The notes beneath the pieces were generated by a model, which did not search any database, was not told where the DNA came from, and saw only the letters and a list, made by a program, of their open reading frames with translations. This document shows, one piece after another, positions 45,241 through 56,467 of a DNA stretch of 64,000 nt. How positions within the stretch are numbered: position 1 is the stretch's first letter; each line of letters begins with the position of its first letter. A program made the position numbers and the translations under genes. The stretch is from Lindgomyces ingoldianus. Taxonomy: Eukaryota > Ascomycota > Dothideomycetes > Pleosporales > Lindgomycetaceae. The stretch is taken from NCBI RefSeq assembly GCF_010093535.1, contig NW_022985189.1:655245-719244 (forward strand), in the 5' to 3' direction.

Positions 45241-48200
45241 GCTATGCAGAAGTTGTTAGGCAGTAGGGAGCTACATAAGCAGCAGGTGCGCGCTATCTAT
45301 TAGCTTGTGTATAGCCTTAAGGATACAATCCTTGTAGCCTACACTAGCTTTAGAAAGAGCATTATTTTGCATGTGTATTCTATGTTTATAAGCAGCATTA
45401 CGCTCTAGATTATACTACTATTAAAGCTAAAAAATAAGTAGTTTAAAGTAATCTACTAGTATTCTAAAGCGCGTCTGTGTCTAGTTACTAAATAAATAAA
45501 AGATGCTAACTTAAAAATATTCTAAGAGATTTAGTAGCTTTTATACACTTATATTTTACTAAGTCTAGAGTAGGCTGCATTACTAGCATTCTAATAGCTA
45601 TTTACTAACACTATATTCTATGCTTAGGTTAGGTTAGTAGCATTAGACAAGTGCTATGTTATATAATAGTAAAAAGATTTCTAAAAAGAGTATTTATAGT
45701 TTTATAAGCTCTAGTAGTGTTTATTTTCTAACGCAATATTCTTTACTTGTACTGCTACATTTAACAAGCAGACAGAAGAGGTAGTACGCTGTTTTAGTAG
45801 CTTTAGGCCAGAGGGTCTAGGGATAGGTAATAATCTAATAGGCAGCCTAGAGGTAATTAGGACATGCGTAGATTGCCCTAAGATTGCGTATGCTATTATT
45901 CTAATTAATAATTATAGTAAGAGCATGTATACTTAGCTTTTACATATTATTAATTATAAGTTTAGTACTACTAGTTCTCCTAGTAACTTAAAGCTTATTC
46001 TAAAGACATGTGTGTTTATTAACAGTTGCACCTATATTACTAACTTTATAGGGCTCCTCTAATCTTATCTTGTGTTAGATGGACACTACTCTATAGCAGA
46101 TGCTAAAAAGGTAGTCTAGGCGTATACTAGTTAGGTTGCAGACGTAGACTAGCAGAAGATATATTAAAATTTTAAAGGCGCTAATGCCTCTATCTAGATT
46201 GTTGTCTGTACAACTGCGCTTAGGATAAGTATAGATATCTCTAAAATTAAGCAGGTATACTAATAAGACATCTTAATTACCTAGAATATAAATAATCTAA
46301 TGCAGTAGTTTAGTTATAGCATGTGTAGTTATAGTAAAACTGCAGTTACTATATTATTTATTCTTTTTTATGTGTTTAACTGTCTTAGCACTAATCTAGA
46401 TGCAAGTAATAGACAGGCTAGCAGCTAAGTAAAGTAAAAGATAAAGAAAAGGCAACCTATAAAGGCAAAAGATTATTATAAAATAAAGCTTTTTACATTA
46501 AAGTAGATAATAACTATAATGTTGCTAGATTAGGCATCTGCTAGTAGTAGTTAGACGCCTGTTACTCCTGCTGTAACACCTCCACCTAGGTCTACACCCC
46601 TACATAATAAACCTAAATTAAAGGCTGTAGAAGAGAGGGTTAAGAGCACTTTAGCTAATTTATAGAATTATGTAGTTATATTTTAGTATAATAGACATAA
46701 AGGCAGACCCTCTAATTAAATAAATAAATAGCTAAACTAATAAGCTAGCATTAAGCTTAAGTAGCAGAACCTAATTAACTTTAAGTATTATTATAGGCAC
46801 TTGCTCTAGTATTTTTAAAATAACCTATTTATATAATTAATATAGCAACTTTTTCTAAAAAAGGTTGCCTATTGCATAGGTTATAATCTAGCACTTGTGC
46901 TATATTAGAGCGCCTTACCTCTGCCTGCTAAAAAGACTGCGCTAATGCTAAAGAGTAAGGCTAGCCTTATGTTGTAGTATATCTAGAAGATATGTTAGGC
47001 ATCTGCTCTTTAGTACTTTTTAAAGGTCTATAGTGTGTTTAAGAATAATGTTTTAGTTTTGCCTTTATCTTTAGTGTTCTTTTTATACCTAAACTAATAG
47101 AAGCTAGTAAGGCTTATTGCTAGACAAAAAGATATTAAAAGTAATAAAGTTACAGTGCTTATTAAGTCTAGCAGGTATAGCACTAGTAGTATACAGAATT
47201 ATCTACTATTAGACTAGAAGTTTATAGAGTTGCATCTAGCATTTATTAAAAGCAAGTTTAAGTGTATTATGCTTGTAGTATAAAGTAAGTTTTATAAAAA
47301 CAACACGCTCCCTAGAACAGGCAACGTCTCTAGGTTGCTAGGTATACATAATGCTACTAGAGCCTTATTAGGTAGTTATATGTAAGATAACAGTCTAGCT
47401 ATGTAAGCTGCATAACATAGATATTACTAGCAACAGAACTAGTTAGAGTAATATAGTCTGCCCCTTAAACTAGTTATAATTAATGTGTTGTTTAAGTCTA
47501 CAGTGTTAACTACAGTACTAGAGTTGCTGTTTAATAATAACCCTCTTTTATAAAATAATCTCTTGCCTAGTAATATTTCTAGTTATTAAGGCAGTTTTTT
47601 TATAGTTATAGCACACCTTTTTAGTCTAAATAGTTTGTTTACAGCAGCTTTTGCTGCGTTTAGCGTACTATACTTACTAGGTGTGGAGTTGTATATGTCG
47701 CTAAAGAACAGGCAACGCGCAGCTGTAATTGTAGAGAGCCCTATGCTAGCCTAGGTCCTACACACGCTAACTAGTAGTAGTTACTACCTGTTACTGCCTA
47801 GAATAGTCTTGTTACCTTTTATTACATTAAATAAAATTACTGTTAGCCTGTGCACTTTTAAGCTAAGTTGTAGAGGTAAACAGGCTGTGCGCTAGTCCTC
47901 TATGCTACATACACTAAGATAGTTAAGAACTTCCTATACTTTAATTACTACAGTTTATTAGAGCCTATTACATAATATAGATGTGTTACACACTAATTTA
48001 GTAGCTAGTGTAGTGTCTTTAAGTAGATTAACACATAAGTGTTAAAGGCGCTTATTAGACAACAGAGCAGCTAATATAGGTAGTGTGCGCATTTATTATA
48101 ATGCAAACAAGCTGTAGTTAGATAGTTAGAAGTGTTGTTAAAATGTATTATTAACTCTAACTACACAGAGCTTAGGGATATATTAATAGAGGTGTAAGTA

Positions 48201-48540
48201 GTCTTTTTTAAAATACTAAACTAACTATGCTTATTCTTACTGTAGTTTAGGTGTAGAGTGTTAGTAATAGCTTTACTTATTTAAACTAGTTTCCTAGAGC
48301 GCTGTACGCTAGGGCAGATAGAGCAGCGCTTATAGGCAATTATTGTTGTTGTTTTTATAGCTGCCCTAGCGCATCCTCTTGTTTTGTATAAGGGGGTTCC
48401 CTAAAGAGGTTGCCTATAGTGTAGGGTGCGTGCGTTTAGGGTGTTAGGTTTTATGCATAGTGTGGCTAGAAAAAGAGATGCAATAAACAGGCTTTATTTT
48501 TAACTTTAAAAAAAACACTTTATTAACTAAACATCTCTTT
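45241..48540 (+). pseudogene. RecQ-like SF2 helicase, RIP-inactivated
   Basis: One plus-strand frame (frame 1) can be followed from 45241 to about 48.5 kb with no apparent indel, interrupted only by TAG/TAA/TGA codons. In order it shows: a Q-motif-like stretch (LHKQQVRAIY); a P-loop-like TSFRKS at about 45346-45363, where one TpG-to-TpA change explains RK for GK; LDKCYVI at 45643-45663, in the position of DExH (DECHVI); FTCTATFNKQ as motif III (TAT); INS...YLVLDGHYS; and VVCTTALRISIDISKIKQV as motif V. The order and spacing are those of RecQ-type SF2 helicases. A long C-terminal part of unknown type follows (46.4-48.5 kb). RecQ-like genes are known in fungi near telomeres and with OrsD-type domains; here the gene lies inside a bounded TIR element. 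Non-functional as it stands. Confidence 0.7.
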
Positions 48541-49648
48541 ACAGATAAAAAGCGTGTTGTAAAAGACCTATAGAATAAAAGAAGGCTACTAGGCCTATGT
48601 CTTTATATTATTATGCTAGGCAAGTGTGTTGTAGGGTAGATTAAGCCTAGAGATAAACTTAGTAGTAGATCTAAAGCTAGCTATAGTTCTAAGTAGGGAT
48701 AGTAGGTATAAAGAGAAGGTTTAGTAAAAAGTCTTAGTAAGATAGATGTTAAATTTAAAAGTAGCTAGAAAAATTTAATAGAGAAACTTAGCATAGTTAT
48801 AAGTATATATTATGTGTCTGCGTATCTTTAGCGCATTGTGTAAAAGCCTAGGTGGGGCAACCTATAGGCAATTATTATTGTTGTCTTTAAAGGAGGGTAT
48901 ATAGGTAGCTACAGCAGGTGTTGTTAATAATAAGGTTAAAACAAAGTATGCTAAGCATAAATATAATTCTTTAATTAGGCAGTTCTTCTAAAAATATGTG
49001 CTATATCTACGCGCTAGACCTATTAGCGCTTAGCTGCTTATATAAACACACTATAAACACTTTCTTATATAACAAACACACCTATATTAAATTATTTCTG
49101 TGTTAAATCTGCCCTATTTAGCTAACTAAGCAAAAGGATTAAATAATATAAACTATATATGCCCCTTAGCTAGACAGTAACAGCTATCTAAACTAATAGG
49201 CACCCTCTAGGCTATCCTACGCAAGCGCAGGACTTTCTAGACTCTAAAGAGCTAGTTAACTAAAAGAGATAGTTCTGCGCAATATAGCCTTTAGCATATA
49301 ATGCTTTGCTGTCTGCTTAGAATCTTCCTAGGACTATAAGGATGCCCCTACTATAGTGCTTTACTAAGGAATGTTTACATTGTACAACTAAGGAGACTTG
49401 TTAATAGACACTACTTAGCTGTAAAAGAGCCTAAACCTAGCCCTTAGCCTTGCAACTTTAGGCACTATTAAGAATAATTTAAATAAAAACTAAATAGACT
49501 AAGCTAGATAGCAGTTTTATAGTAGAATTATCTAAATTGTTTTTCCCTTAGTGCCTACTAATAAACTAGGTTTAGGAGGGACTTAGCTAAACAATTAGTA
49601 AACTAATTGTTGCAATTAGATAAACTAATTATTATAGATGTCTTAAAT

Positions 49649-49736
49649 GCCCTCTAATTACCCTCTAATTGCCCTCTAATTGCCCTTTAATAGCCCTTTA
49701 ATTGCCCTCTAATTGCCCTCTAATTGCCTACTAATA
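49649..49736. repeat. 11-bp tandem repeat, eight units
   Basis: Units of GCCCTCTAATT with small variants (ACCCTCTAATT, GCCCTTTAATA) in the middle of the 10.3-kb element. It lies between the plus-strand helicase relic and the right-hand coding-like region. Confidence 0.95.
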
Positions 49737-49903
49737 CAGCATTGCTAAAGCAATGTAGCAAACGTTGCATGTGCCCAGTTGCCTAATTGCTAGTACGCAC
49801 TAGCACGCATGCAGTCCCTCCTAACTAGTACGCACTAGACTTTCTAGAACTCTGTCTTGACTTTGTGCCTGCCAATTGTTGCCAATTGTTGTCTAAGGTA
49901 GCC

Positions 49904-49937
49904 AGGTCTAGGTCTAGGTCTAGGTCTAGCGTCTAGG
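49904..49937. repeat. 6-bp tandem repeat AGGTCT
   Basis: Four perfect AGGTCT units and a broken fifth, next to a duplicated GCCAATTGTT (49871-49890). It belongs to the same central, less RIPped zone. Confidence 0.9.
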
Positions 49938-51456
49938 AAGGAAACAGGAACAACAAAAGGAGAGAAAGAGAAATAAGCATATAAAGCATAACAACAAGAT
50001 ACATAACTATAAATAAAAAAAAAGAGAGACTTAATCTAGAACAGTTATAGCCTAGAGTTGTATTATAGTTAGTCTAAAAATATAAGAAGATTAGATACAC
50101 TTATTAATATATAATACTAGTAACTAAATCTAACACATATAACTGTTTAAAAGAGGGCAGGGAGGCAATAGGTAACAGTTAGAGAGTAAATATAGTTAAT
50201 TAAGAAGAGGTACAGCAAGAAGAGGTTTAAGAACATAGTTAAGTAAGAAGAGAGAGTTTAGAGGCGCGTAAAGGGATAGTTTAGTTAATTAAAAAGGGTA
50301 ATAGAGGGAGGAAGAGTAGAACTATGTTACTGTAGAGTGTTTAGTACAGCCTAACGCATAGACAGAGGGGAGACTTAGCTAGTTAATAGAGGTAGACAAG
50401 CACTTATAAAGCAAGGTAGAGAATAAAGTAACTATACAGTGTTTAGTACAGCTTAAATTAAAAAGGTAAAAGAAACTTAGCTAATTAGAGTAAAAAAGTT
50501 AGAAATAATTAAAGAAAGTTTAACTAAAAAAAAGAGGCCTATATATACCCTAGCTTTTGCCTTAGTAGCAAGAGCACCTAACTAGACTAGAGTTTCTGCC
50601 TAGTAGTAAAAGTACATGTTACAAGATTATTTAGAAGAATATAAAAGGCGCTAGTGTTTAACTAGCATAAAAAATTATAACTTTTTAATTATTTTTTACT
50701 AATTATAACTAAAAATTACCTAATTTAGAGGTAAAAGTAGGTAAAAATAAGTAAGATATAACATATATAAGTAATTATAAGGCATTAGATTAATAATAAG
50801 CAGGCTAGGCAGCAGCAGTAAATAAAAAAAGGGGAGAGTCTTACTAGAGTAAATATATGTTGCATGTAATTAATTAATTAGTGTTGTAGAGTTAAACTAT
50901 GTTAAACAGCAGGTAGTAAATATAAGTAAATAGTTTATAATAATTAAAACACGCAGTAATATAACATTACTATAATTAAGATAGCTCTAGCTTCTTTAAT
51001 TTTTAACTATAGTCTTACTCTAACATAGTTAAGCCTTTATATAACTTTATCTACTGCTACTATGTCTTTAAATTATTTAAGTAAGATATAAGTATTTTTA
51101 TAGACCTTTTAAAACTATTAAACTAATAAGCATTATTATAATTAAAGAACTTTTAGAAATAGTAAGCGCGTAAAACTGCAACAGTATGCTAGTAACTAGG
51201 TGATCTGTGGCTAGGAATTTGTCTTAATACATGCAATATGTAGATAGGCTGTGGGTTAGACAAGGGCGTACAAGCTAATACAAGGGGACTAGAGAGCAGT
51301 TATGTACCTAACACTGCGCAGTTGTTAAAACTAGTAAGCAACTAATAGCGCACAGTGTCTAATTAGCTGCACTAAGTGAACAGTGCTTTATAACGCTGTT
51401 ATACATTACAAAAGTGCTTGCTGTAAGTATATATAAAATAAAAATATATAATTACT

Positions 51457-51696
51457 CTATTTATTTTTAAAGGCTTTGTTAAGACCCTTATTAAAATTAC
51501 TATTAATTAGATTATTAACTAAACCCTTAGGGTTACTATAAGTTGTGCCCTTAACTATTTCTGCAAATTCTGTTACATTAATATAACACAACTCCTCTGC
51601 GCTAATGCTTGCTAGATTAGTTATATCTAGTGCTAGTATATAATTACTAGATATAACATTACTAACATTAAAGTCTATAACTTTTAACATTAACAA
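51457..51696 (-). pseudogene. Small open frame inside the 10.3-kb element, unrecognised
   Basis: 79 codons without a stop in a region where other frames are dense with stops, beginning MLMLKVIDFNVSN and ending in a Lys/Asn-rich tail. The same frame continues upstream (higher coordinates) with few stops and includes a C-R-R-C pair, so this is probably the C-terminal piece of a longer minus-strand gene. No family was recognised. Absence of RIP stops over 240 bp may reflect a sequence poor in CAG/CAA/TGG codons. Confidence 0.35.
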
Positions 51697-52379
51697 CTTA
51701 ATACTACTAGCAATAATATTAAAGCTTATAATAGGCTAAGAGAGCCCTTAGTTAATCTAACTAGTTAAGCGCTTACAGCGCCTACAACTTAGCAGATAAA
51801 TAGTAAAGGCAAATGTCTCTAGCTTAATGTTGCGCTGCATATGCTTATTCTTACTCTTCTCCCTAAAGGCGCCCTTTATTAGCGCATAGAGTTGCATATA
51901 GAACTAGTAAAATAGTGTAAGACAACTAAAGGTAAAGTTTACATTATAAGTTCTATTTTTAAAGTGCTGTATGTTAAGCTTATACACGTAGTTTATAAGC
52001 TTAAGCATAATATTAACTACTTAAAAAGTGTTTAGCTTTCTGTGTACGTTAACTAACCTAGAGGCAAGTATAGACTGCTAAAGCGTTAGAGTTAACACCT
52101 TATCTAAGACTAACTAGCAGAGGTGTAGCAGCTTAGTACTATAGCGCTCCTAACTAGATCTAAAGAAGAATACAGCTAATAAATTAATTAAGTAATAAAT
52201 AATTCTAATATTACTAAACTTAACTACATGCTATAAAGTAAGAAACATTTTAATCTTTTAAAAGAACTAACATGTTATTATTTAGTTACTTTTAAAATTA
52301 TTATAGCTTTTTTATATAGTAAGTATAAAGACTTTCTTACATATCTGCTTAAGTAACTTAATGTACTAGTTAGGCAAGA

Positions 52380-53900
52380 GCTAACTAATAGCCTTATTAT
52401 AGAGACCCTACTAGTATTGCTAGACATCCGCTGCATGGATATCTAGCACCTAGCCTTAGAGATATCTACTATTGCCTATCTCCTAGTAGAACAACGCAAC
52501 TATTTAGGCGCTCTAGCTTAAATGTATTAGCAGCATAGCTATATAATACTTAACATTGCCCTAATTAATACTAGCACAGTTTAAGCGCATAATATTATGT
52601 AGAAGATTACTAGAAAAGTCTGTACCTTTAGGCGTATTAAAGTGCGTACAAATAATTATGTAAGTAAGTGCCTAAAGGATATAAAAATACACAGGCAGTC
52701 TAATTATCTAATCCCTCCTGTTGTATAGCTAGAACGCGCCGCGCTGCTCTTTCTTAAGACTGTGTATAAACTTAGCAGTTTTCTAGTTGCCCTATACTAT
52801 CTACAGCTGCGTTTTAAAGCTTAGCTCTTTTAGATTTATAGAAATATTTAACTACTAAAGCTAAATATTATTATGCACTTTATAAGTCTTATTAATAACA
52901 CCTTTATTAAAGAATATTGCTTCTAGATAATTTACCTAGCTAAGTTTTTTACATAGTAAGACTTTAACAGCTAGCATTAATAGTAACTAGTCCTCTAAGC
53001 TAACAAAGACCTTTAATACAGCAGCACTGTAGATAGCAGCTACAGCGCACAACATATGGCATAATGTAATTTACTTGCTTATATAGTCCTAAATTATGCT
53101 AGGCGCCATATAGATCTAATTAGGCTGCAATGCTATGCTAGGATTAAACATAGACTAGGTTAAACTGTCTTTAGAGATCTATAGACATCTTATAATAAGC
53201 GCTGTTGTTAGGTTCTACTAGATAGCTGTTGTAACGCCTACAGCGTAGTTATAAGTCTAGTTAGTAAAGTTATAATTATTATACATAATTATTAACTAAG
53301 GATTATGCGCAAGACCTAGTAGCCTAGCATTAGGTAAGACATAAGCTATATAATATAATATTATAACTTATAAGCTTTTTATATAGTCTGCTATTTTATT
53401 AACCTTCTAGTTTATAATTTTATATAAGTTATAAACACCTAAGCCTAACAACATCTTTACAACACGCTGTTTTATACTACTACTATGCAAATATAAACCT
53501 AGTAGGCAGGCAAGGTAGTTGCATCTCTTCTAGGCCTAGTAATGTAAGATAATAAAAGTAATTAGATACACCTTACTATTTTATAAACTCTTAGCTTTAC
53601 TATAACTACTCTAAGCACTCTACTTATTCTGTAAAAGTCCCTTAATAAACCTGCTCTAATTTAGAGCCTAATTAGCTATAATTAACTCTAACCTAGTAAA
53701 ATTAACCTTATCTAGCCTAGAGGCTATATTATACTAGTTAAAAAACTTTTGCTTAATAAAACTATTAAGTTTTTTTATAAACATAATAAAACTAGAGACA
53801 CTAGTAGCCTTATTATCTTTACTTAATGCTACATAAATGTTTAGCTGTTTTAGTGCTAATTAAAGAATTATTCTATGTTTACTAGGTAGTAAAGCCTTTA
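52380..53900 (+). pseudogene. Degenerate coding-like region, unassigned
   Basis: A plus-strand frame can be followed with scattered stops at sites explained by CAG/CAA, giving helical, Leu/Tyr/Cys-rich sequence (for example KTVYKLSSFLVALYYLQLRF at about 52760). I could not match it to a transposase or other known domain, and the minus strand cannot be excluded. Confidence 0.3.
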
Positions 53901-54550
53901 ATAATAGCAGGTTTTATAAATATAACTTAATAAATTTACTTATTAGCATCTATAGCTTATCTATTAATGCTAAGACCTACTCTAGTTTTCTTAATCTTAG
54001 GGTGTAAATAAGTGCAGATAACTAGACGCACTAAGTAAACACACCTGCTACTTATAAAGTTATAAAAAGATAAGTTGTTAGAACTAAAGCTTAAAGCTTA
54101 GTAGCAACTATAAACAAAGGTAAAGAAAACATAGAAGAAGGTAATAATAAAGGTAATAATAAAGAAGGTAGCAGCTTATCTGCTAGAGGAAGATAAAAGG
54201 GTTATAGACGCTAGCGCAGACGCAGGGTAGGACTAGTAGACTTATTGGCTATTTTGTACAGTAAACAACATGCAAAACGCGTAATAATTTAATAGATAAT
54301 AGCAAGAAGTTATGTAGCTGTTAGCCTAAAGTTTAGAGATATTTAAAAAGAAAAAAAGATGTGTAAATATTAATACAATATATTCTTATATAAAAAGTAA
54401 GCACTAAAATTAGTTGTCTATATAATTAATTACTAAAGTCCCTTAGACAGCTGGGGAGAGAAGCTAAATCTAGCATCCTTATTGGCCAGAAAGATAGCGT
54501 GAGCGCCACCGGCGCGACTAGCATGGGTTTATGTTGACTAGCAAGGGTAT

Positions 54551-54582
54551 CAGGGGCTCTGCCCCTGTCGGGGCTTCGCCCC
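54551..54582. repeat. Pair of GC-rich perfect hairpins at the element's right end
   Basis: CAGGGGC-TCT-GCCCCTG (54551-54567) and GGGGC-TTC-GCCCC (54570-54582), two bases apart. They lie 34-65 bp inside the right terminus. The left terminus lacks them. Confidence 0.95.
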
Positions 54583-54616
54583 TTCTCTCCCCAATCGGCT
54601 GAGCTAGCTGAGATAA

Positions 54617-54624
54617 TGAGGGTT
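54617..54624. repeat. Target-site duplication TGAGGGTT (right)
   Basis: Perfect match to 44290-44297. Confidence 0.9.
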
Positions 54625-55447
54625 CTCAGTTGCCAAGCCGACCATTCCTCCATTAGCCTAGCGCCCTTTTCTCCTGGCTATCCTTTATTAGGCCTCTCTG
54701 ATTATGTGTGAGAGACAGACTACCTAAGCCCACGCGTCCTGGCGCCTGCCGCTCTCCTTTAACGTCGATTTCCAGGTTCTCGGCGGTCGCTTACATCAAG
54801 AAGATTCCCCGTCGTCGGATTCGCATGAGTTTCCGTCAACGTGAAACGGCCTGGCGATTGCCGAACGTTTCAACCCAGGTCCTCGGCGCTTCGCACAAAT
54901 GAAAGATATCGCTTGGAGTACTACTAGCAGCTAGACGACTCCCACGATGCGGCAACTTGCGGGACGAGAGATGCATCCTAATGCCCCCTTCACCTTATCC
55001 GCCAGCCCTCAACACTCGTTCGGTACCTCGGGCAGTCTTCAATTGGTGGGTTAATATGATCGAACGACTGCAAAGGGAAACATGCATGACACAACATCCA
55101 TGATGTTTCCAATCCTTCATCGCCAATTTGCGCTCGAAGACGGCGAACCGATGTTTCGAGGCGGCATTCCCGTTTCAAACGTTTAATTGCTATGGCCTAC
55201 AGCGTGATCTGAGAAACGATGGCGAGATTGTGTAAGACATGATATATCTTGGCTCTTTCTCACTCCCCAACTTCCTTTCACTAGGCTTCGTTTCTTCGTC
55301 GGTACTGCTTGGGTCTGTGACCATACATTCGTTGTACACGTTCGCTCTCTTCAATTCAATTCAATTCAATCTTTGTTTAAGTGCTAGATCACTGTTTCAT
55401 CCTTGCCTGCGTCCAATCTCAGACTCTCCAGACCTTCCTCGGCTATC
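54625..55447. other. Spacer and promoter region of the LPMO gene
   Basis: Normal composition. Short open frames are unsupported. A (TTCAA)4 run at 55350-55370 lies about 80 bp before the ATG. No TATA box could be fixed. Confidence 0.4.
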
Positions 55448-56467
55448 ATGAAGTCCACCTACCCCGCCGCATTAGGGCTTGCTGGCCTCTTCTCAACCGT
55501 CTGCGGTCACGGTTTCGTTACCTCTCCACAAGCCCGTATGCCCGGAGACGCTATGGCCGCTGCCTGTGGGGCACAAGTTGCTAGCAACCAGGAGTCAGAC
55601 AATTATGGCAACATCCAGGGCGAGCTTCAAGTTGCCAACGGGCAGTCAGACTATAACGCGGCAGCTTGTGACATTTGGCTTTGCAAGGGGTACAAGCTCG
55701 ACGACAATAAGGCTAGTGTCCAATCCTTCACTGCCGGCCAAGTTGTCCCAATTACCGTTGATATTCGCGCTCCCCACACTGGAACTGCGAATGTTTCTAT
55801 TGTCAAAACCAGCGATCACTCTCTCATCGGCGCCCCTCTCATCAGTTGGGACGTGTACGCTTCGAACGCCGTTACCATCCCAGATGATCAAAAGAACTTT
55901 GATATCACCATTCCCAGCGATCTTGGTAGCCAGTGTGCTACCGCCGGCGACTGTGTGATTCAGTGGTACTGGGACGCCCGCTCCATTGACCAGACCTATG
56001 AGTCTTGTATTGACTTCACCGTTGGTGGGTCTGGCGCCGGCAACTCTGCTTCTCCTTCCCAGCCTGTCTCATCGACTGCTCCAGCTTCTTCGGCACCTGC
56101 GACCTCAGCACCTGCATCATCATCGGCTGCCGCATCTCCCTCCGTCGGCTCTTCCAAAACCAATATTCCTACGTCCTCGGCCTCTGCAGCTCAAAACATC
56201 CAGACATCCAGCGCCGCCACCACACCCACATCTGCCGTTGTTGCCTCTCCATCAATCAGCTTGATCCCAACTTCCATCATTCCATCCGAGATTCTAACCT
56301 CAGTCCTCCCTACAGCCCTCCCAACTGGCACAGGCATTCCCGCTGGGCTCAAGCCATTACCAGCTGGAACTACCCTCCAAGACATCATGGACTGGATCAA
56401 CTATATCTTGTCGACTTTTAACAAGAGCACATCCAGGAAGCATGCTCGTGATATTTTGAAAGTCTGA
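55448..56467 (+). CDS. Secreted lytic polysaccharide monooxygenase, AA16-like
   Basis: A 339-residue single-exon protein; the ATG at 55448 is chosen because it starts a clear signal peptide (MKSTYPAALGLAGLFSTVCG). Cleavage after Gly20 leaves His21 as the mature N-terminus (HGFVTSPQAR), as required for a copper histidine brace. The second brace histidine is probably His110 (DIRAPHTG), with Tyr184 (QTYESCIDF) as the axial-side tyrosine. Six cysteines remain in the domain (40, 74, 79, 163, 169 and 187), allowing three disulfides. The pattern R-x-x-G-x-A-x-x-x-x-C-G and WYW-A-x-S-x-x-Q-T-Y-E-S-C fits AA16 better than AA9, AA11 or AA13. A Ser/Pro/Thr/Ala-rich linker (about 193-300) is followed by a short conserved-looking helical tail; no carbohydrate-binding module was seen. 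AA16 enzymes oxidise cellulose-like glucans; the substrate here is inferred. Confidence 0.8.
   Translation: MKSTYPAALGLAGLFSTVCGHGFVTSPQARMPGDAMAAACGAQVASNQESDNYGNIQGELQVANGQSDYNAAACDIWLCKGYKLDDNKASVQSFTAGQVVPITVDIRAPHTGTANVSIVKTSDHSLIGAPLISWDVYASNAVTIPDDQKNFDITIPSDLGSQCATAGDCVIQWYWDARSIDQTYESCIDFTVGGSGAGNSASPSQPVSSTAPASSAPATSAPASSSAAASPSVGSSKTNIPTSSASAAQNIQTSSAATTPTSAVVASPSISLIPTSIIPSEILTSVLPTALPTGTGIPAGLKPLPAGTTLQDIMDWINYILSTFNKSTSRKHARDILKV

Larger units (their letters stand above)
44298..54616 (+). mobile_element. 10.3-kb TIR element carrying a RecQ-like helicase relic
   Basis: A 10,319-bp element bounded by a perfect 8-bp duplication TGAGGGTT and by inverted repeats that start TTATCTCAGCTAGCTCAG at both ends (21 bp identical). 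A second, subterminal inverted repeat of about 25 bp (AGCTGTCTAAGGGACTTTAG...) lies at 44430-44454 and 54428-54452, followed by a shorter shared stretch. The interior is AT-rich and RIPped. It has a long plus-strand coding relic with helicase motifs (45.2-48.5 kb), a central low-complexity, less mutated zone (49.6-49.95 kb), a small minus-strand open frame (51.46-51.70 kb) and further degenerate coding-like sequence (52.4-53.9 kb). An 8-bp duplication occurs in hAT and KDZ-type DNA transposons, but the termini fit neither familiar pattern and no DDE transposase was recognised. Confidence 0.85.

Noticed and set aside
49649..49736. Eight regularly spaced units as a CRISPR-like array
   Set aside because: They are contiguous 11-bp tandem repeats without spacers, in a fungal transposon.
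49904..49937. AGGTCT repeats as a possible internal telomere tract
   Set aside because: The unit is not TTAGGG, there are only four copies, and no subterminal telomere context is present.
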